In this document: positions 10,899 to 22,493 of the stretch, piece by piece
Position numbering within the stretch: the first letter of the stretch is position 1
Layout of the letters: each line of letters starts with the position of its first letter
DNA from: Adiantum capillus-veneris
Lineage: Eukaryota > Streptophyta > Polypodiopsida > Polypodiales > Pteridaceae
Length of the DNA stretch: 64,000 nucleotides
Direction: 5' to 3'
Assembly: GCA_014529385.2 (NCBI GenBank)
Contig: CM043943.1
Span: 159,048,247-159,112,246, forward strand
Notes under the pieces: model-generated
Database searches by the model: none
The model's input: the letters and a program-made list of their open reading frames with translations, nothing else
Told to the model about the DNA's origin: nothing
Position numbers and translations under genes: made by a program

Positions 10899-11743
10899 TG
10901 TTAGAAAATAAGACGTAGCTAAATAGATTTTTGAGTAGATTACTTAATGGAGAGAGATAGATTTCACACACAAGAGATTATAGAGTAGAGAGAGAGAGAG
11001 AGTACACACGATATACGTGGTTCACCCAATGTGGACTACGTCCACGGGAAAGCAGCCACTCAATGGCTTTAGCACTTCAAAAGAAGAAGTAGTTTACAAA
11101 GGGATTAAACCCTTGATAGAGCTCCCACCTTGCTTCACTCTCACCACCTCACACTCACCTTGTTGCATCAACTTCACACTATGAAATGTGTGTAGAAATG
11201 GCCTCCTTTTATAGGCCAAAAGGGCTGCCCTCTCTTATGAGAGACAGCCATGTGTAGCCGCCCTTGTGTGAATAACTCCAAATCGGACCCTCCAATCCGC
11301 CCATGTGTAGCCGCCCTTGTGTGAATAACTCCAAATCGGACCCTCCAATCCGCCCATGTGTGGCCGCCCTTGAGAAGACAAGTCCGCTTTTGAATTCAAC
11401 CACTGGCCATTGAATTCGGCCACCGGCCACCGGCCATTGACTTCCGACCACCGGCCATCGGCCATTGACTTCCGGCCAACCAACCGATTGTTTTCCGACC
11501 ACTTTCCGGCCACCGTCCGGCCATAATATTTTGGCATAAAGGAATATTCCGACGGAAAAAAAGTCTCGGGGGCCTTCGCCCTCGAGGCCTCTAAAGTTGC
11601 CCCTGATTCTTGTCAGTGAAAATTTTGGTTTCCGGTGAGTGATTTTCCTTCACGCACGCTGGCTCTCCTAATAATGGGGGCCTTACAAATGTGCGCTTTT
11701 ACCTCAGAAAATTACAAGGGTAAATCAGGCTCCATACTTAACA
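10899..11743 (-). repeat. Element I LTR, 5' copy (845 bp)
   Basis: Same ends as the copy at 6047. It differs in repeat content: a 53-bp unit starting TGTGTAGCCGCCC is duplicated at 11251 and 11304 (single in the other LTR), while the 28-bp GACCACCGGCC unit occurs once (11446-11473). Confidence 0.95.
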
Positions 11744-12463
11744 TCATTGTCTCTAAACGTCTAGAGCATTCCTTATGGAAACTTTAATCATGCACCCTTA
11801 TATTAACTCATTGATTATCCAAGGTTATGCTCCCTCCTCTGAATCACAACTTGTGGTCATCAATATTAAAGCCATGGTAGATGATTGGACAAGTAGAAGA
11901 GTGTGTGTGCGTGTGTGTGCACGCGCGCACCCGTGCAATGTTGTGGAGGGGGGAGGAGGGTTTCTCAATACATAATATTATGGCAAGTGCTTCTAGGGAA
12001 GTTATAGAAGAAGTAGATTTGGTAGATCGTATTGGTAGGTTGGAGCCAATATGAATAATGTGTATTTGCAATCTTTGGTGCAAGATTGTACCTTATTGAA
12101 GTTGGAGATAAATTTTTTTGGTGAGTGACTCCATTTTGTGTAGCTCGCAAAAAAGATCTTTCAGCGTATAATCATGACACTTGAGAAACAAAGAGGAAAA
12201 GGAAAATATCATTCACATCACATACTTGAAAAGAATATTTTTCATGGACTACGGACTCTTTTAGAGTTTTCATGGTAAGTTGCAAAAGAGGAGGCCTCAA
12301 TCACGAGGACTTTGTGGCCAAGGGTGGGAGAGGTGATGAGATCATAAGGTACTATCAACATGAACAATATTCACCACTTGATTGCAACAACTTGGCAATC
12401 ACCTCTTATTCAATGCCTTCACAATCACCTCGGTCCCATCTTTCGATGAGAACAAAGATGAAG

Positions 12464-12467
<4 letters not shown>

Positions 12468-12550
<83 letters not shown>
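12468..12550. repeat. Compound microsatellite (TG)n(AG)n
   Basis: About 25 TG units run directly into about 17 GA units. The ORFs across it (VCVCV / RERER) are artefacts. Confidence 0.97.
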
Positions 12551-12555
<5 letters not shown>

Positions 12556-12767
12556 GTTCGTCTTCTACAGTTGAGGGATCACAGTCAAGGAATATTTTCT
12601 CAAAAACGAGCCTTTTTGGTCGCGCGTCAAAAATGACTTTGATGCGCCGGTACCCTTGTTTAGCAATCCCTACCCTAGCAATGGTGACATATATAAGAAT
12701 GACTAGATTTGTATAAACATGATTGGGGAGCACTGGTGCTGACATTTATTGTTTGGGTTTAGAGAAA

Positions 12768-12769
<2 letters not shown>

Positions 12770-12839
<70 letters not shown>
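12770..12839. repeat. (TG)n microsatellite, about 35 units
   Basis: An uninterrupted 70-bp TG run. A perfect run of this length is likely to be polymorphic. Confidence 0.97.
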
Positions 12840-12840
<1 letters not shown>

Positions 12841-13055
12841 TGTCTCTTTTTAGAAAAGATGTATATATATACGTGAGAAACTCACTTGGTAACTTTGCTC
12901 GGTTTTGATCTTGCTCGGATAAATTCGCTCGATGTTTGGTAGAACTTGTCATTTTTGAGCCAGAATGCATCTAAATGCTTAGCAATGATGCCCCAATACC
13001 CCGCCTATACTTAGTTTTTGATTTTGAAGAGTAAATTCCTAGATATGATGAAATT

Positions 13056-13290
13056 AGGCCGCGGATCGGCGACGCCAAAAGCTACAAATTACTGTGATGT
13101 GCTTATGTCAATGCGTAGAGCTCTTACCTACGGTTGCAATGCAGCAAACGTGACTGCAATGTGACAACCGGGGAAGAATAGGAAGCACTAGAAGGAGAGA
13201 AGTGAGCGCCGTTAGCTCACGCTGTGTATTTCATTATCCAAAACTTCATAATAACTTACAAAAATTGGCTTTTATACCTTAGCCAAGGTT
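13056..13290 (-). mobile_element. LTR-like scrap with PBS-like end and TATA core, minus strand
   Basis: Minus strand reads CCTTGGCTAAGGTATAAAAG at 13,288-13,269, then about 190 bp, then a PBS-like TGGCGTCGCCGATCC at 13,077-13,063. The TATA core is shared with the plus-strand LTR at 29,338, in opposite orientation. The LTR termini are not clear and the tRNA match is unassigned. 13,291-13,655 shows nothing else I can name. Confidence 0.45.
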
Positions 13291-13655
13291 TTTGGTGGTC
13301 AAAACTAATAATCTGGGAGTTCTACCAAAGATGGGTAATGACAGGTTGATACAATCTTGAAGCTTGTAGCCCTGGCTCATCAATTACAAGGTTTATCCAA
13401 AAAATAGGAGTTACAATATTCCCAATTTATCAAAATAATAAGTTTTTTTACAATGAGAACTCCAAAAAATGGTATTTATGGTATCTATGTTAGCTTGCTG
13501 CTAATATTTGTGCACAATTCTCATCACAAGTGTCCAGAAACTATCCAAGTCCATGCATATCACCAACAACAACCCATAAAATTTTCCAAGATTGAGCTTT
13601 TAAGTGCTTATTTCTATCTTATTGGTTTATCTACTTGATTGGGACTGGCCAACTT

Positions 13656-16445
13656 GGTTTGACCAATGAATTGGATGTTGATGTGCCATGTTCACTCTCA
13701 TCTACCTCAGGAGCTTCAAAGAAGAAAACCATGAAGGCAAAATTTGCAAAGCTTCCACCATTTTAGTTAGAAGAAGAATCCCTCAAGGAAGCAAATGTCA
13801 CCTGGCTGTCAAAAGAACATCTTGAAAGTCAACATGTCACTATATAGCATGGCTCATTCAAAAGCACACACAGATCTAAAGTTGAAGTTCAGATGTTGCC
13901 AAAGGAAGCTCAAGACCTTATCAAAGAAGAGGGTGTCTGGCCACTTTGGGAGAGAATTGTCCTTAAGGACTACCTTGAACTGGAGCCTTGTGGTGTAGAC
14001 TACAAGAGGGCTTATGAGCTCCTACACATGATTACAGAAGAAGGAAGGGAAACCATATTCGATTTGAATGACTCTCCAATAGAGGTGAACATCACATAAG
14101 ACCAGGTAGCGCTAAGGTAAGGCTGCAAAGACAAGGAAAACCTGTGAGAGACAGAGGGTTGCCCAAAGCTAGCATTTTCACCAGTCAATCCTCAACCTCC
14201 TTCCCAGATCTAAAGGAAAGAGGGATAGAGCGGGCTCTTCAGTTCTATCATCAGAACTTTTGTTTCACTGCTAAAAGCCCTCCATGATACACACTTCCAA
14301 ATCATGCCATGGCGTCCACGTTCACACAGGTCTCAAGGAGAGAGGGCATGATAGAAGTAGACCACACCCACTATATTCACAACGCTCTCACTCATGTGAA
14401 AAATCCAAAGAACATAACCTTCTTGGGAGCTCCACAAGTGTTAACAAAAATTTCTATCATGCTATCGGTGGCGGCCAGGCATAACATCTATCACCTGCCC
14501 CAAAGAAAAATCTATGGCTACTAAACATGAATGAGGAAGAAGAAGTGTGAACAAGAGCTCCACCAGTGAGGACTAGACTAGTCAATGTCCCTAGCCAAGA
14601 AACAACTAATGCAGCAAAAGCCGCGGAAAGCAACAAAGAAGAAGAAGAGGTGAGGGAGGAAGAGACTCCCCGCAAAGAAAGAAAAGAGAAAAAGACAAAG
14701 CAAAGGTAGAGGACACAAAAACAACAAAACAGCCATGCCTTGTAGTAGCAGCAGCAAAAAAAGAACCAATACAAAAGGCAACAAGATTCAAAAGAGAGAT
14801 GGTGGATTTTGAGTTAGAAAGAGGGCTCAAAGGATATTTTAAGGAAAACTAGAAACCATCTCCAAGGAGAATCAAAATTCGAGCCAAACACCCAATGTTC
14901 CATGAAAAGGACAATCCTCTAGAGCATCTCTATTATAAAGAAGAAGAAGAACAACAAGCCTAGGCACAATAAGAAGATGATACACCGCATAGGGAGGATT
15001 CACCCAAAGAACCAATGAACCCTACTGTAGAAGTTTCACACTTCTCTCCCCCAAGTGTACCACCACAGCTGGAGGACACACTACAACCACAACCAGAGGA
15101 GACAACTCCCATTGCTAGCAATACAAAACCAGATACAAAACTACCCAAAGAAATTGTCAAGTAGCAAGAGGGTGAACCAGCTAGCCCAATAGAGATTCCA
15201 AATACTCAATCCAACCAGCAAGATGATCCAATCATCGAGGCTCAAGACACATAAATGGATCATTGACCTAAAGCAAGCAACACAAGAAGAATGGAGAATC
15301 TATAGGACATAGATGAATATGCATAGTGTACACATGATGTGGTAGAAAAATTGAAAGAAGAGATCGCCACCAATAGCTTCATAGCATATATATGCAATGC
15401 ACCGCCTAGGGAGGATTCACCCAAAGAACCAATGAACCCTACTGCAAAAGTTTCACACTTCTCTCCCCCAAGTGTACCACCACAGCTGGAGGACACACTA
15501 CAACCACAACCAGAGGAGACAACTCCCATTGCTAGCAATATGAAACCACATACAAAATTGCCCAAAGAAATTTTCAAGTAGCAAGAGGGTGAACCATCTA
15601 TACCAATAGAGATACAAGATACTCAATCCAACCAGCCAGATGATCCAATCACCGAGGCTCAAGACACACAAATGGATCATTGACCTGAAGCGAGCAACAC
15701 AAGAAGAATGGAGAATCTATAGGACATAGATGAATATGCATAGTGTGCACATGATGTGGTGGAAAAATTGAAAGAAGAGATCTATGCTCGCCACCAATAG
15801 CTTCATAACATATATATGCAATCGTGGCTCTCACATGAAAGGCTAGACATGGCCAATGTTTGTGTCAAATCATACAAAGAATCCATGAAATTTGAAGAAA
15901 AGGAATTGATTGAACTAACTACAAAGACAATGGTGGATTTGGAAGCTCTCCATACCATAAATTAGTAGCAAGAGCCACAAGTCACAACAGCTATTGTAGC
16001 TCTACAAGAATCTTCTTCCACAATCAACATGCTAAATTCATCTAAACATTGCAAATACTCAAGAGAAAAATACATTGCTAAACCAACTCCAGGAAAACCC
16101 CACAATAGCCACACTATAAGGCACAAATTAGGCATACAAAGCCATGGAACAGAAAGTTAAAGGCCTTGCGATGGAGGTAAAGTTAAAGAAAATGTAGAGA
16201 AGAGATCTCTCTATTGGGTTTATGCAGCGAGAGGAGAGATACCAATAGGAAATAGACCAACTGAAAGCAAAATTGAGCAAAGCTCAAGCAACAGACATGG
16301 CATAGGCTACCACACCAAAGGAAGGACAAGTAGATTCTACAATGCAAGATTAAGATACCCTACAATTTATGTATATTGAAGCAGTAGCCATCGAAGAGGC
16401 ATGTATTTTTTATCTAGATATTCCTCATGATTAATCAAGACCCTC
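13656..16445 (+). pseudogene. Element C ORF, left part: unrecognised Lys/Glu-rich protein
   Basis: A long frame traceable across many stop codons. The N-terminal part contains WLSKEHLESQHVT, then a well-preserved stretch (13,893-14,099) with WPLWERIVLKDYLELEP and YELLHMITEEGRETIFDL. Next come a piece with HYIHNALTHVKNPKNITFL and a K/E-rich run (NKEEEEVREEETPRKERKEK). A motif at about 14,807-14,934 (FELERGLKGYFKEN, a stop where H has Trp, then PMFHEKDNPLEHLYY) recurs in element H at 35,368-35,500. A duplicated Pro-rich segment and a coiled-coil-like tail (KFEEKELIELTTKTMVDLEA) follow. The ORF is interrupted by copia A at 16,451 and resumes at 28,074. I do not recognise the family. The LTR/PPT context at 29.1 kb suggests a retroelement-borne ORF. 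Confidence 0.5.
14983..15822 (+). repeat. 417-bp in-frame tandem duplication in the element C ORF
   Basis: GGGAGGATTCACCC occurs at 14992 and 15409, a period of 417 bp = 139 codons. Both units encode EDSPKEPMNPT, HFSPPSVPPQLEDTL, QPQPEETTPIASN and MENL...DIDEYA. The units differ by only a few percent, plus a 6-nt insertion near the end of the second. Confidence 0.92.
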
Positions 16446-16450
16446 CTCTC

Positions 16451-17359
16451 TATTGGCATGCTTTGAGCAAGAGATGAGATGTGTCTCTTTTTCCAATGAT
16501 CTCCATCATGCTCAAGAGAAAGAGCATTTAGATGTGCAGGACGTGCCAGTAGACTCTGTAGATATAGAGATAGAGAGGTAGTGCTCTAGTGAGACACAAC
16601 ATGTGTTGTCACACTTTGTGCAGGCAGAGGTAGAGACACAGATAGAGCTGACAGATATGGAGTTTTTTTACATACTCATGCTAAAGACTGATGAGATGGT
16701 ACCAGGATGCACACTTTTGCCTATGGGTGAGAGGGACATTGCCATCCCCTTGTCGGCAATGACACACCCATACATGGTGAGCAGTCTTGATGATGCAATG
16801 TTTGCAGATAGCACAAAGGGGAGGCGAGTACAACCAATTTTGTGCATATTTCATCAGCGTTTGGACGTCTCATGTTTGAATTTACTGTCGAGGCCCGACC
16901 TAGCAGCTGCAGTGGGAGCATTTGTAGCAGGGATTGTCAACCGTACGGTGGGTGACACTAGCATGATGCTTTGTGGATATTTGTAGACCATATAGAGTTT
17001 TCTGTGGGATTTACATGCAGGCTCTAGTGTGGGTACGCTCACTAGCCTACCACCAAAGCCAATACGACTGTGTGTAGATCGACCGAGTGAGCTAGTGGGC
17101 ATAGGCTGAGAGAGTCTCTCACCTAGTTTCTTGTGCATACTAGTAGTTTAGCTAGTGACTCTCACTAATAGATGCATCACCTTTAAGTGGGATATTGTTG
17201 GGGTAAAGGCGCTATGCCTTTTTCCCGGTCTAGAAGTCCAGTGTCTGACCGCCCATCCACTGTGTATACACACTTCCTTATTCTTTCTATACATAAGAAT
17301 AAGGAGCATCTCACTCACACACTGAGTCACTTCTAGAGGCTGCTGCACCCACATCCTGT

Positions 17360-17421
<62 letters not shown>

Positions 17422-17476
17422 CCCCCCCCCCCCCCTTTCTCACTCTCTGCACACACACTGCAGCTACACACTCACA
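16451..17476 (+). repeat. Element A 5' LTR
   Basis: Starts TATTGGCATG (the other copy has TGTTGGAATT) and ends CACTCACA. It shares GCCAGTAGACTCTGTA and a GACAGATATGGAGTTTTTT block with the 3' copy. It contains a (CT)n run followed by 17 C at 17,360-17,435. Confidence 0.88.
17360..17435. repeat. (CT)n followed by poly-C within an LTR
   Basis: About 30 CT units, then 17 consecutive C (17,419-17,435). The homologous site in the 3' LTR is (TC)n alone (27,963-28,044). Confidence 0.95.
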
Positions 17477-17478
17477 AT

Positions 17479-17490
17479 TGGTTTCAGAGC
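17479..17490 (+). promoter_or_regulatory. Primer-binding site of element A
   Basis: TGGTTTCAGAGC two bases after the LTR end. This is a common variant of the copia tRNA-Met site. Confidence 0.85.
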
Positions 17491-19168
17491 TTCACTGATG
17501 TGTGCACGATGGCTTCTCGGCCAGACATAAGCGATGTAGCTTGGCTATGGCGGCTTGATCTTGGTGGTAGTGGAGAGATCAAGAAAGCTCAAAAGCTTTG
17601 TGAGAATGCAATGTGAGCTTATGAGCTCAATTGAGAGTGATGTATACTCTTGTGAAAGCTCAGAAAGGAGTGTGGAAGATTGTGTGTAAGTGAAGGTGTT
17701 TCCCTAAAACTGTGTGTTGTTTTTAGGTTTGTTTTTCTCCTCGTAGAATGCAAATTTGAAAATTTTGTCCTGCCAGCCCATCCGTTTCAATGTAATCTAC
17801 AACTTTGCATAATATTTTTTTTGCAAATTCCTCACCGTTTTGCTGATATTCAACTCAGACTGACTGTATATAGAAATTGCAGGTTTTTTGTTTTGGCATA
17901 GTGTGTGAGTTTGATGCACTTTTGGAAGCACGATAGGTTCTTGAATTTAGGTGCATAAATTTTGAGTTGAAGATGCAATTTCAGCTTGGAGCTTGTGGTT
18001 TGATAGTTTTCTAATAGATTTGGGCAAAGAGTCACGGAAACGTTTACACACCATCAAAGCGGTCTCTTGAGAGACACGGTTTTGTGGAGCACACAGGTGG
18101 AGCTTCTTTCATAGGATACTTGGTAGTGATTTTGTGCTTGGATTCATGGTCTTTGTGAATGGGTTTTGCACATGGTTCTGGCGCATGTTTGATGCCCAAT
18201 GTACATGCATTTTGGCGAGCACTTTCAAGTGCCGGTGAGCTCTCTTGAGAGCATTGTTTTTGCATTGATCAAGTTTCCGGATTGCAACTCTTTTGGCGCT
18301 TGATTATGCGCGGTCACTTTGTTGATGTACGTTGAGTGCGATTGCCATTGTATGTGAAAATGTGGAGCCATTTTTGGTATTTCTACTCATTGGCATTGAG
18401 TAGTGTTATGGTTTATGGTAGAGATTGTACTTGAGTTTTTGCTCAGTTTTCAGGGAAAACTCTGCCGGATTTTTCCCAGATTCTCGCCATGGTTTATGCA
18501 TATTTGCAGTTTACTCTTTGATGGTTTAGTGGTCGAGTTGACTTCCATGCCTACAGTTGTTTGGCTTGCGGTGAGTTTTAACTCATTCTGCAAAGGAAAT
18601 TCTGTTTGTTTTTCTCGTCTTCTTGCCATAAAAGTTTGCAGTGCTATGCCATCTTGTACAGTGGTCAATATATTCCCACTTTGACAGTGATTTAGTATTT
18701 ACTCTCACTTTGATACTTGGACACAGGCTAAGTGTTCTTGTATCCACTCTCACACCAGTGCATTTATGGTATGTTCGTAGTGGTTACAGGTTTCCTTTGA
18801 TTTTGCTTCATGTTCTCACATCGACGCATATTCCGAGTGTGAGACTACGGCATGTAGGTTACATGTTTTCACTATTGAGTTACTGGTTGGTTTATGATTG
18901 ATTAGCGCATTGGTTGAGTGATCTACCACTTTTGACGCGTATGCATTGACATGATGTGTGACACAATTGAGTCTATAGTGATAGCTCATGAGAGACAGAG
19001 GTCTCGATCTTGCTGATACTTGCGTTGTTGGCATTGTGGTCACACATGGCACATCAAGCGTGGTTGTTTCAGATGTATGAGACAGCAAAAGAGATGTATT
19101 GAAGATGTAGATACGGCTTTGGCACAGGTTAGAGAGGCAATTCCAGTGGCAATATATGCCAGTAATGG
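17491..19168 (+). pseudogene. Element A leader and gag remnant with zinc knuckle
   Basis: The likely Gag start is ATG 17509 (MASRPDISDVAWLW), lost to stops after about 35 codons. Most of 17,650-18,950 has no recognisable coding content. A CCHC knuckle CWHCGHTWHIKRGC is preserved at 19,026-19,067, after a Ser/Arg-rich stretch (ERQRSRSC). Element B interrupts about 100 bp later. The true protease continues on the far side of B at 26,603. Confidence 0.6.
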
Positions 19169-20644
19169 TGTAACATTTAGTGGCCTAGAAACTTGTGTGT
19201 AGTGGAAAATAGCATGAACATAGTGAGAATTTCATTAAAATAAATTCCTAACAAGCATAACAAGAGTGCTTATGTGGAGAAAGCAACAAGAAACAAAACA
19301 CCTAGTTAGATAGGCATGAACAATACTTCAAAAGAGAGAGAAATTAAGCTATTGACATTAGTTGAGGACCGGATTTGTATTATAGTTTTCCCCCATCAAG
19401 GGAGACATTTTACAATACAATTCTTTGTTTTCCTACAATAACTAGCTAGTGCAATGAAGATGGAAGCTTCAAGCACTAAGCGAACACTTATAAAACACAA
19501 CATCAATTCCATCAAGGTCTCAGACCCAAGACCTCACACACTTTCGAAGATGGTGAGAGCTAACGGGGTATGAGAGTAGATTGAGAGAAAGAAGGAGTAG
19601 TCTTACGATAAAGATGTATATCTCCTCACATAATCACTCATAAAGCTTAGCATAGCTTAGTAATTAGAATGGTAGAGGAGATGAGCATGCATTGAAGCTT
19701 CGCTCTTGGTTGGATTTGCATCACAAAGCCAAGAGTTGTTGGTCTATGCCTCCCTTCTCCAAGCTTGGAGTAGATGATAATTCCTTCACAAATCAGCCCC
19801 CCTCTCTCATCTTGGTTGCTCCTTCTTGCTAATTCCTCATGTTGGCTTCCCATTGGGACTCTCCAAGATTATCCAATAGGAATTAAGAGGCATAAGTGAT
19901 AGCCTTGTGACATGTGTCCCCCTTTTCCCTTTTGTGAGAGCGTTAGGTAATTAAATAATGCAACTAAACTCTCATTGGACCCCTTTGTCTTCTGGCCAAT
20001 AGGAAGCATGCAAGCCATTGGGCTGTTGAATGCGCATTGGACCCCTTGGAAGACTATCCAATAGTCTTCTAGAGAGATTAATTCTTATTGGTTCTTTTAC
20101 TAAGTGTTTTTAAATGAATTAAACTAAAAGTACTCTAGCCTAATTCTCATTGGTCCACCTCTATGGCCATCCAATAGGATTTGAGTGCACCTTCAAGGAA
20201 ACTGGGCTAGGGAGACATGTGTCCCTCATTCCCTTTGTGTAAAAGGGGCTTGCATGAGGGTGTGTGTGTTTCTCTCTCATCCCCTACTAAAAGGGCTCAC
20301 CCCCATCAATCTAGGACCACTTGAAGACTTTTTGTACACTCATAAAGCATCCAATTCCACTAAGCTTGATCATTTGGACTTACCTTTGAATTTTGGAACC
20401 TTGGCATTTTCGAAGTCTTAATGGACTGAAAGTGAAGCTCTTTGGAGCCCATTGTTGCACATTGCTCTTTTACAGATGGCCCCCTCTTTGGATCCCTATT
20501 TTCCCTCCTTTGGATCCCTACTGTGGCCAGTCTGCCAGCTTAACCAATATTCTAGTTTTTTCTCCCCTTGCACTTCCCCATATTAAATGATCAGTTTAAC
20601 ATGAGAAAATCATTTAGGAGAACTAGATATTAGGTGTTATGACA
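19169..20644 (-). repeat. Element B 3' LTR
   Basis: Plus strand TGTAACATTTAG...GTTATGACA. It contains a segment of roughly 110 bp near 20,192-20,300 that is absent from the other copy. Confidence 0.9.
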
Positions 20645-20658
20645 TTACCTCTCTCTTG
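20645..20658 (-). promoter_or_regulatory. Polypurine tract of element B
   Basis: Minus strand CAAGAGAGAGGTAA immediately before the LTR start TGTCATAAC. Confidence 0.75.
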
Positions 20659-21019
20659 AAATCATAGTCGTCCTCAACTATGGGGTAGAGAAGATAAAGC
20701 CTATTCATTTGTCCTTTTTCTAGTGGGTAGAGGATCCCGATCTTACCCTACGACATCGTTCCAGAATGGATGATTAATCCATTTGGTGCTTGAGAGCCTA
20801 AGGCTGTTGCAAGCATGTCTGCACATTAGTCCTATCAATATTCCATAGTAGAGTGACAAGCTCTACTTGGTGTTTGGGAGACGTTGTCTCTGCAAACTTG
20901 ATTCTAAGCATGCATACTACTTGACATTTGTGCACAATAAAGAAAAAGAGAGTCTTATAACACAAAAGCTTTGTTCATTTTCAACCTTTGTACATTTTCT
21001 TACTCTGGGAAAGCATTGA

Positions 21020-21142
21020 TAGGTTTAGGTTATCCTTTAATTGTATGCCTTGTATCCATCTAGCATCTTCAAAATGATAATTCTTAAACGCAATAAGGTA
21101 TGATCAGATAGTCTTACCACCTCTTAATACCCTGTCTTCATG
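21020..21142 (-). pseudogene. Chromodomain remnant at the end of the B integrase
   Basis: Minus strand from 21,142 reads HEDRVLRGGKTI, a stop, SYLIAFKNYHFEDARWIQG. This matches the pattern of chromodomains on plant Reina/Tekay-type integrases (HED-VLR-GK, YLIKFKNYPFEDA-W). It is out of frame with the integrase, which ends at 21,223. It places B among the chromoviruses. Confidence 0.75.
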
Positions 21143-21222
21143 TCAAAGAATGGACTCGGGACTCGGGGCTGCAACACCTCTTCTTAGTCCTTGATCTTTG
21201 GTGGATCTTCAATAGTTGGTTA

Positions 21223-22493
21223 TTAAGCTGGCTCTCCTTTGTAAGGCTTTAGTAGGCTCACATGGAAATCATTGTGTATGAGCCAATGGCTAGGCAGCTT
21301 GAGTTGGTAGGCCATCTCTTTGATTGGTCTAAGAATCTGAAAGGGACCATAGTACCTTTTTGCTAGCTTAGCATAGCCCTTTTGGTGTCCCGTAGGATTC
21401 TTGCCCGTCGTGTGCCTTAATCGAGCCTTGGGAAATTTAAGTAGGACCCAATCATTTTCTTTAAAGAATTGGGCTCTTTTGTGCTTATCAGCAGCAGCCT
21501 TTTGCCTTTGCTGTAAGATAGAGATAACATCCTTAATCTTTTGGAAAGATTCTTGTAGGTCTCGGCTATACTCAATTGCAGCGAGCAAAGATCTTCCCAT
21601 GTACCTTAAGTAGCAGGGACTTTTTGATCTTCCCACAATTACCTCGAAAGGTGATTTTCCCGTGGAAGCGTGTATAGTGTTATTGTAGGCATACTGCACT
21701 AAGGGTAGGTACTTCTCCCATTGGGATCTTTGATCTACTTCCATTACATAGGCTTTTAGTAGATCAAGAATTGTTAGGTTAGCTATTTCACTTTGGCCAT
21801 CCGTTTGCGGGTGATAGGCCGAAGAGAAGTTTAGACTTGTCCCTAAATTCTCAAAGAGACCCTTCCAAAAATTACTAGTCATTCTAAGATCTCTATCCGA
21901 CACTATGGACATTGGCAAGCCATGGTACTTAAAGAATTGTGATATGAAGAGGGTTGCCATTTGATGGGCTTTGATAGTCTTTTTGACAGGTATAAAATGA
22001 GCTTGTTTGGTGAACCTATCTACTATCGTCCATATTCCCGTATTCCCATGGATAGACTTAGGAAATCCAAAGATAAAATCCATGGATATACTCTCCCATG
22101 GTGAATTAGGGATGGGAAAAGGTTGAAGCAATCCAGGTTGCTTCCCTCTATCAAAATTTGTCTTTTGGCATACCACACATTTAAAAACATACTCTTGTAT
22201 GTTTTCTTTCATGGTAGGCCAATAGAAATATGTTTCAATCCCTTTTAGGGTAGATTGAATCCTCTATGCCCCGCATAAGGAGGAGCATGAGATTCATACA
22301 TTACTTTCTCACATAGTGAGTTGGTAGTGCATAGTCTATTGCCATAGAGAAGATGATCACCTTGTAAAGTAAATGGTTCCTGTCTCTTCCCTAGTGCAAG
22401 GGCTGAAATCACATCTCTAAAATTGGGATCAATAGCATACTTGTCTATCATAAAAGATAGATCATTGTGAGTTTCTATGGAAATTGCATTCAC
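21223..22493 (-). pseudogene. Element B integrase (with H2C2 finger region)
   Basis: A 329-codon segment 22,212-21,223 gives the integrase core: MDFIFGFP, VSDRDLRMTSNFW and YHPQTDGQSEIAN, with 35 residues between the second Asp and the Glu (DD35E). The tail GPFQILRPIKEMAYQLKLPS and HNDFHVSLLKPYKGEPA is typical of Ty3 GPY/F-type C-termini. The upstream frame (22,493-22,245) carries the RNase H-IN linker and the H2C2 finger start (ESHAPPYAGHRGF). The paired CVVCQK lies at the start of the 329-codon piece, after a frame change. Confidence 0.9.

Larger units (their letters stand above)
6047..11743 (-). mobile_element. Element I: full-length Tork/Tnt1-like Ty1/copia retrotransposon
   Basis: A complete insertion of 5,697 bp on the minus strand, flanked by the 5-bp target duplication TCATT at 6042-6046 and 11744-11748. 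Its LTRs start TGTTA and end TAACA. It has a tRNA-iMet primer site, a polypurine tract and internal order gag, PR, IN, RT, RNase H, which is the copia order. The coding region carries at least three in-frame TAG codons and one frameshift, so this copy cannot make a full polyprotein. The assignment to the Tork/Tnt1 group rests on the RT and gag motifs and the PPT AAGTGGGAGAT. Confidence 0.95.
11749..13055. other. No gene seen; microsatellite-rich decayed DNA
   Basis: I see no convincing coding region. Open frames here are read-through of simple repeats. An alternating purine-pyrimidine run of about 30 bp (GTGTGTGTGCGTGTGTGTGC onward, 11,901-11,930) could favour Z-DNA. Confidence 0.6.

Noticed and set aside
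12272-12970. ORFs with VCVCVC, RERERE and HTHTHT runs
   Set aside because: Translations of TG/AG microsatellites; they occur in several frames with no conserved flanks.
14457-15680. Hydrophobic minus-strand ORFs (Leu/Phe/Ser-rich)
   Set aside because: Antisense of the Lys/Glu/Pro-rich element C frame, duplicated with the 417-bp repeat.
18050-18250. Small 6+2+6 inverted repeats in the element A interior (GTCTCT-TG-AGAGAC, GCTCTC-TT-GAGAGC)
   Set aside because: Too short and too common in this CT/GA-rich sequence to group with the 22-nt palindromes.
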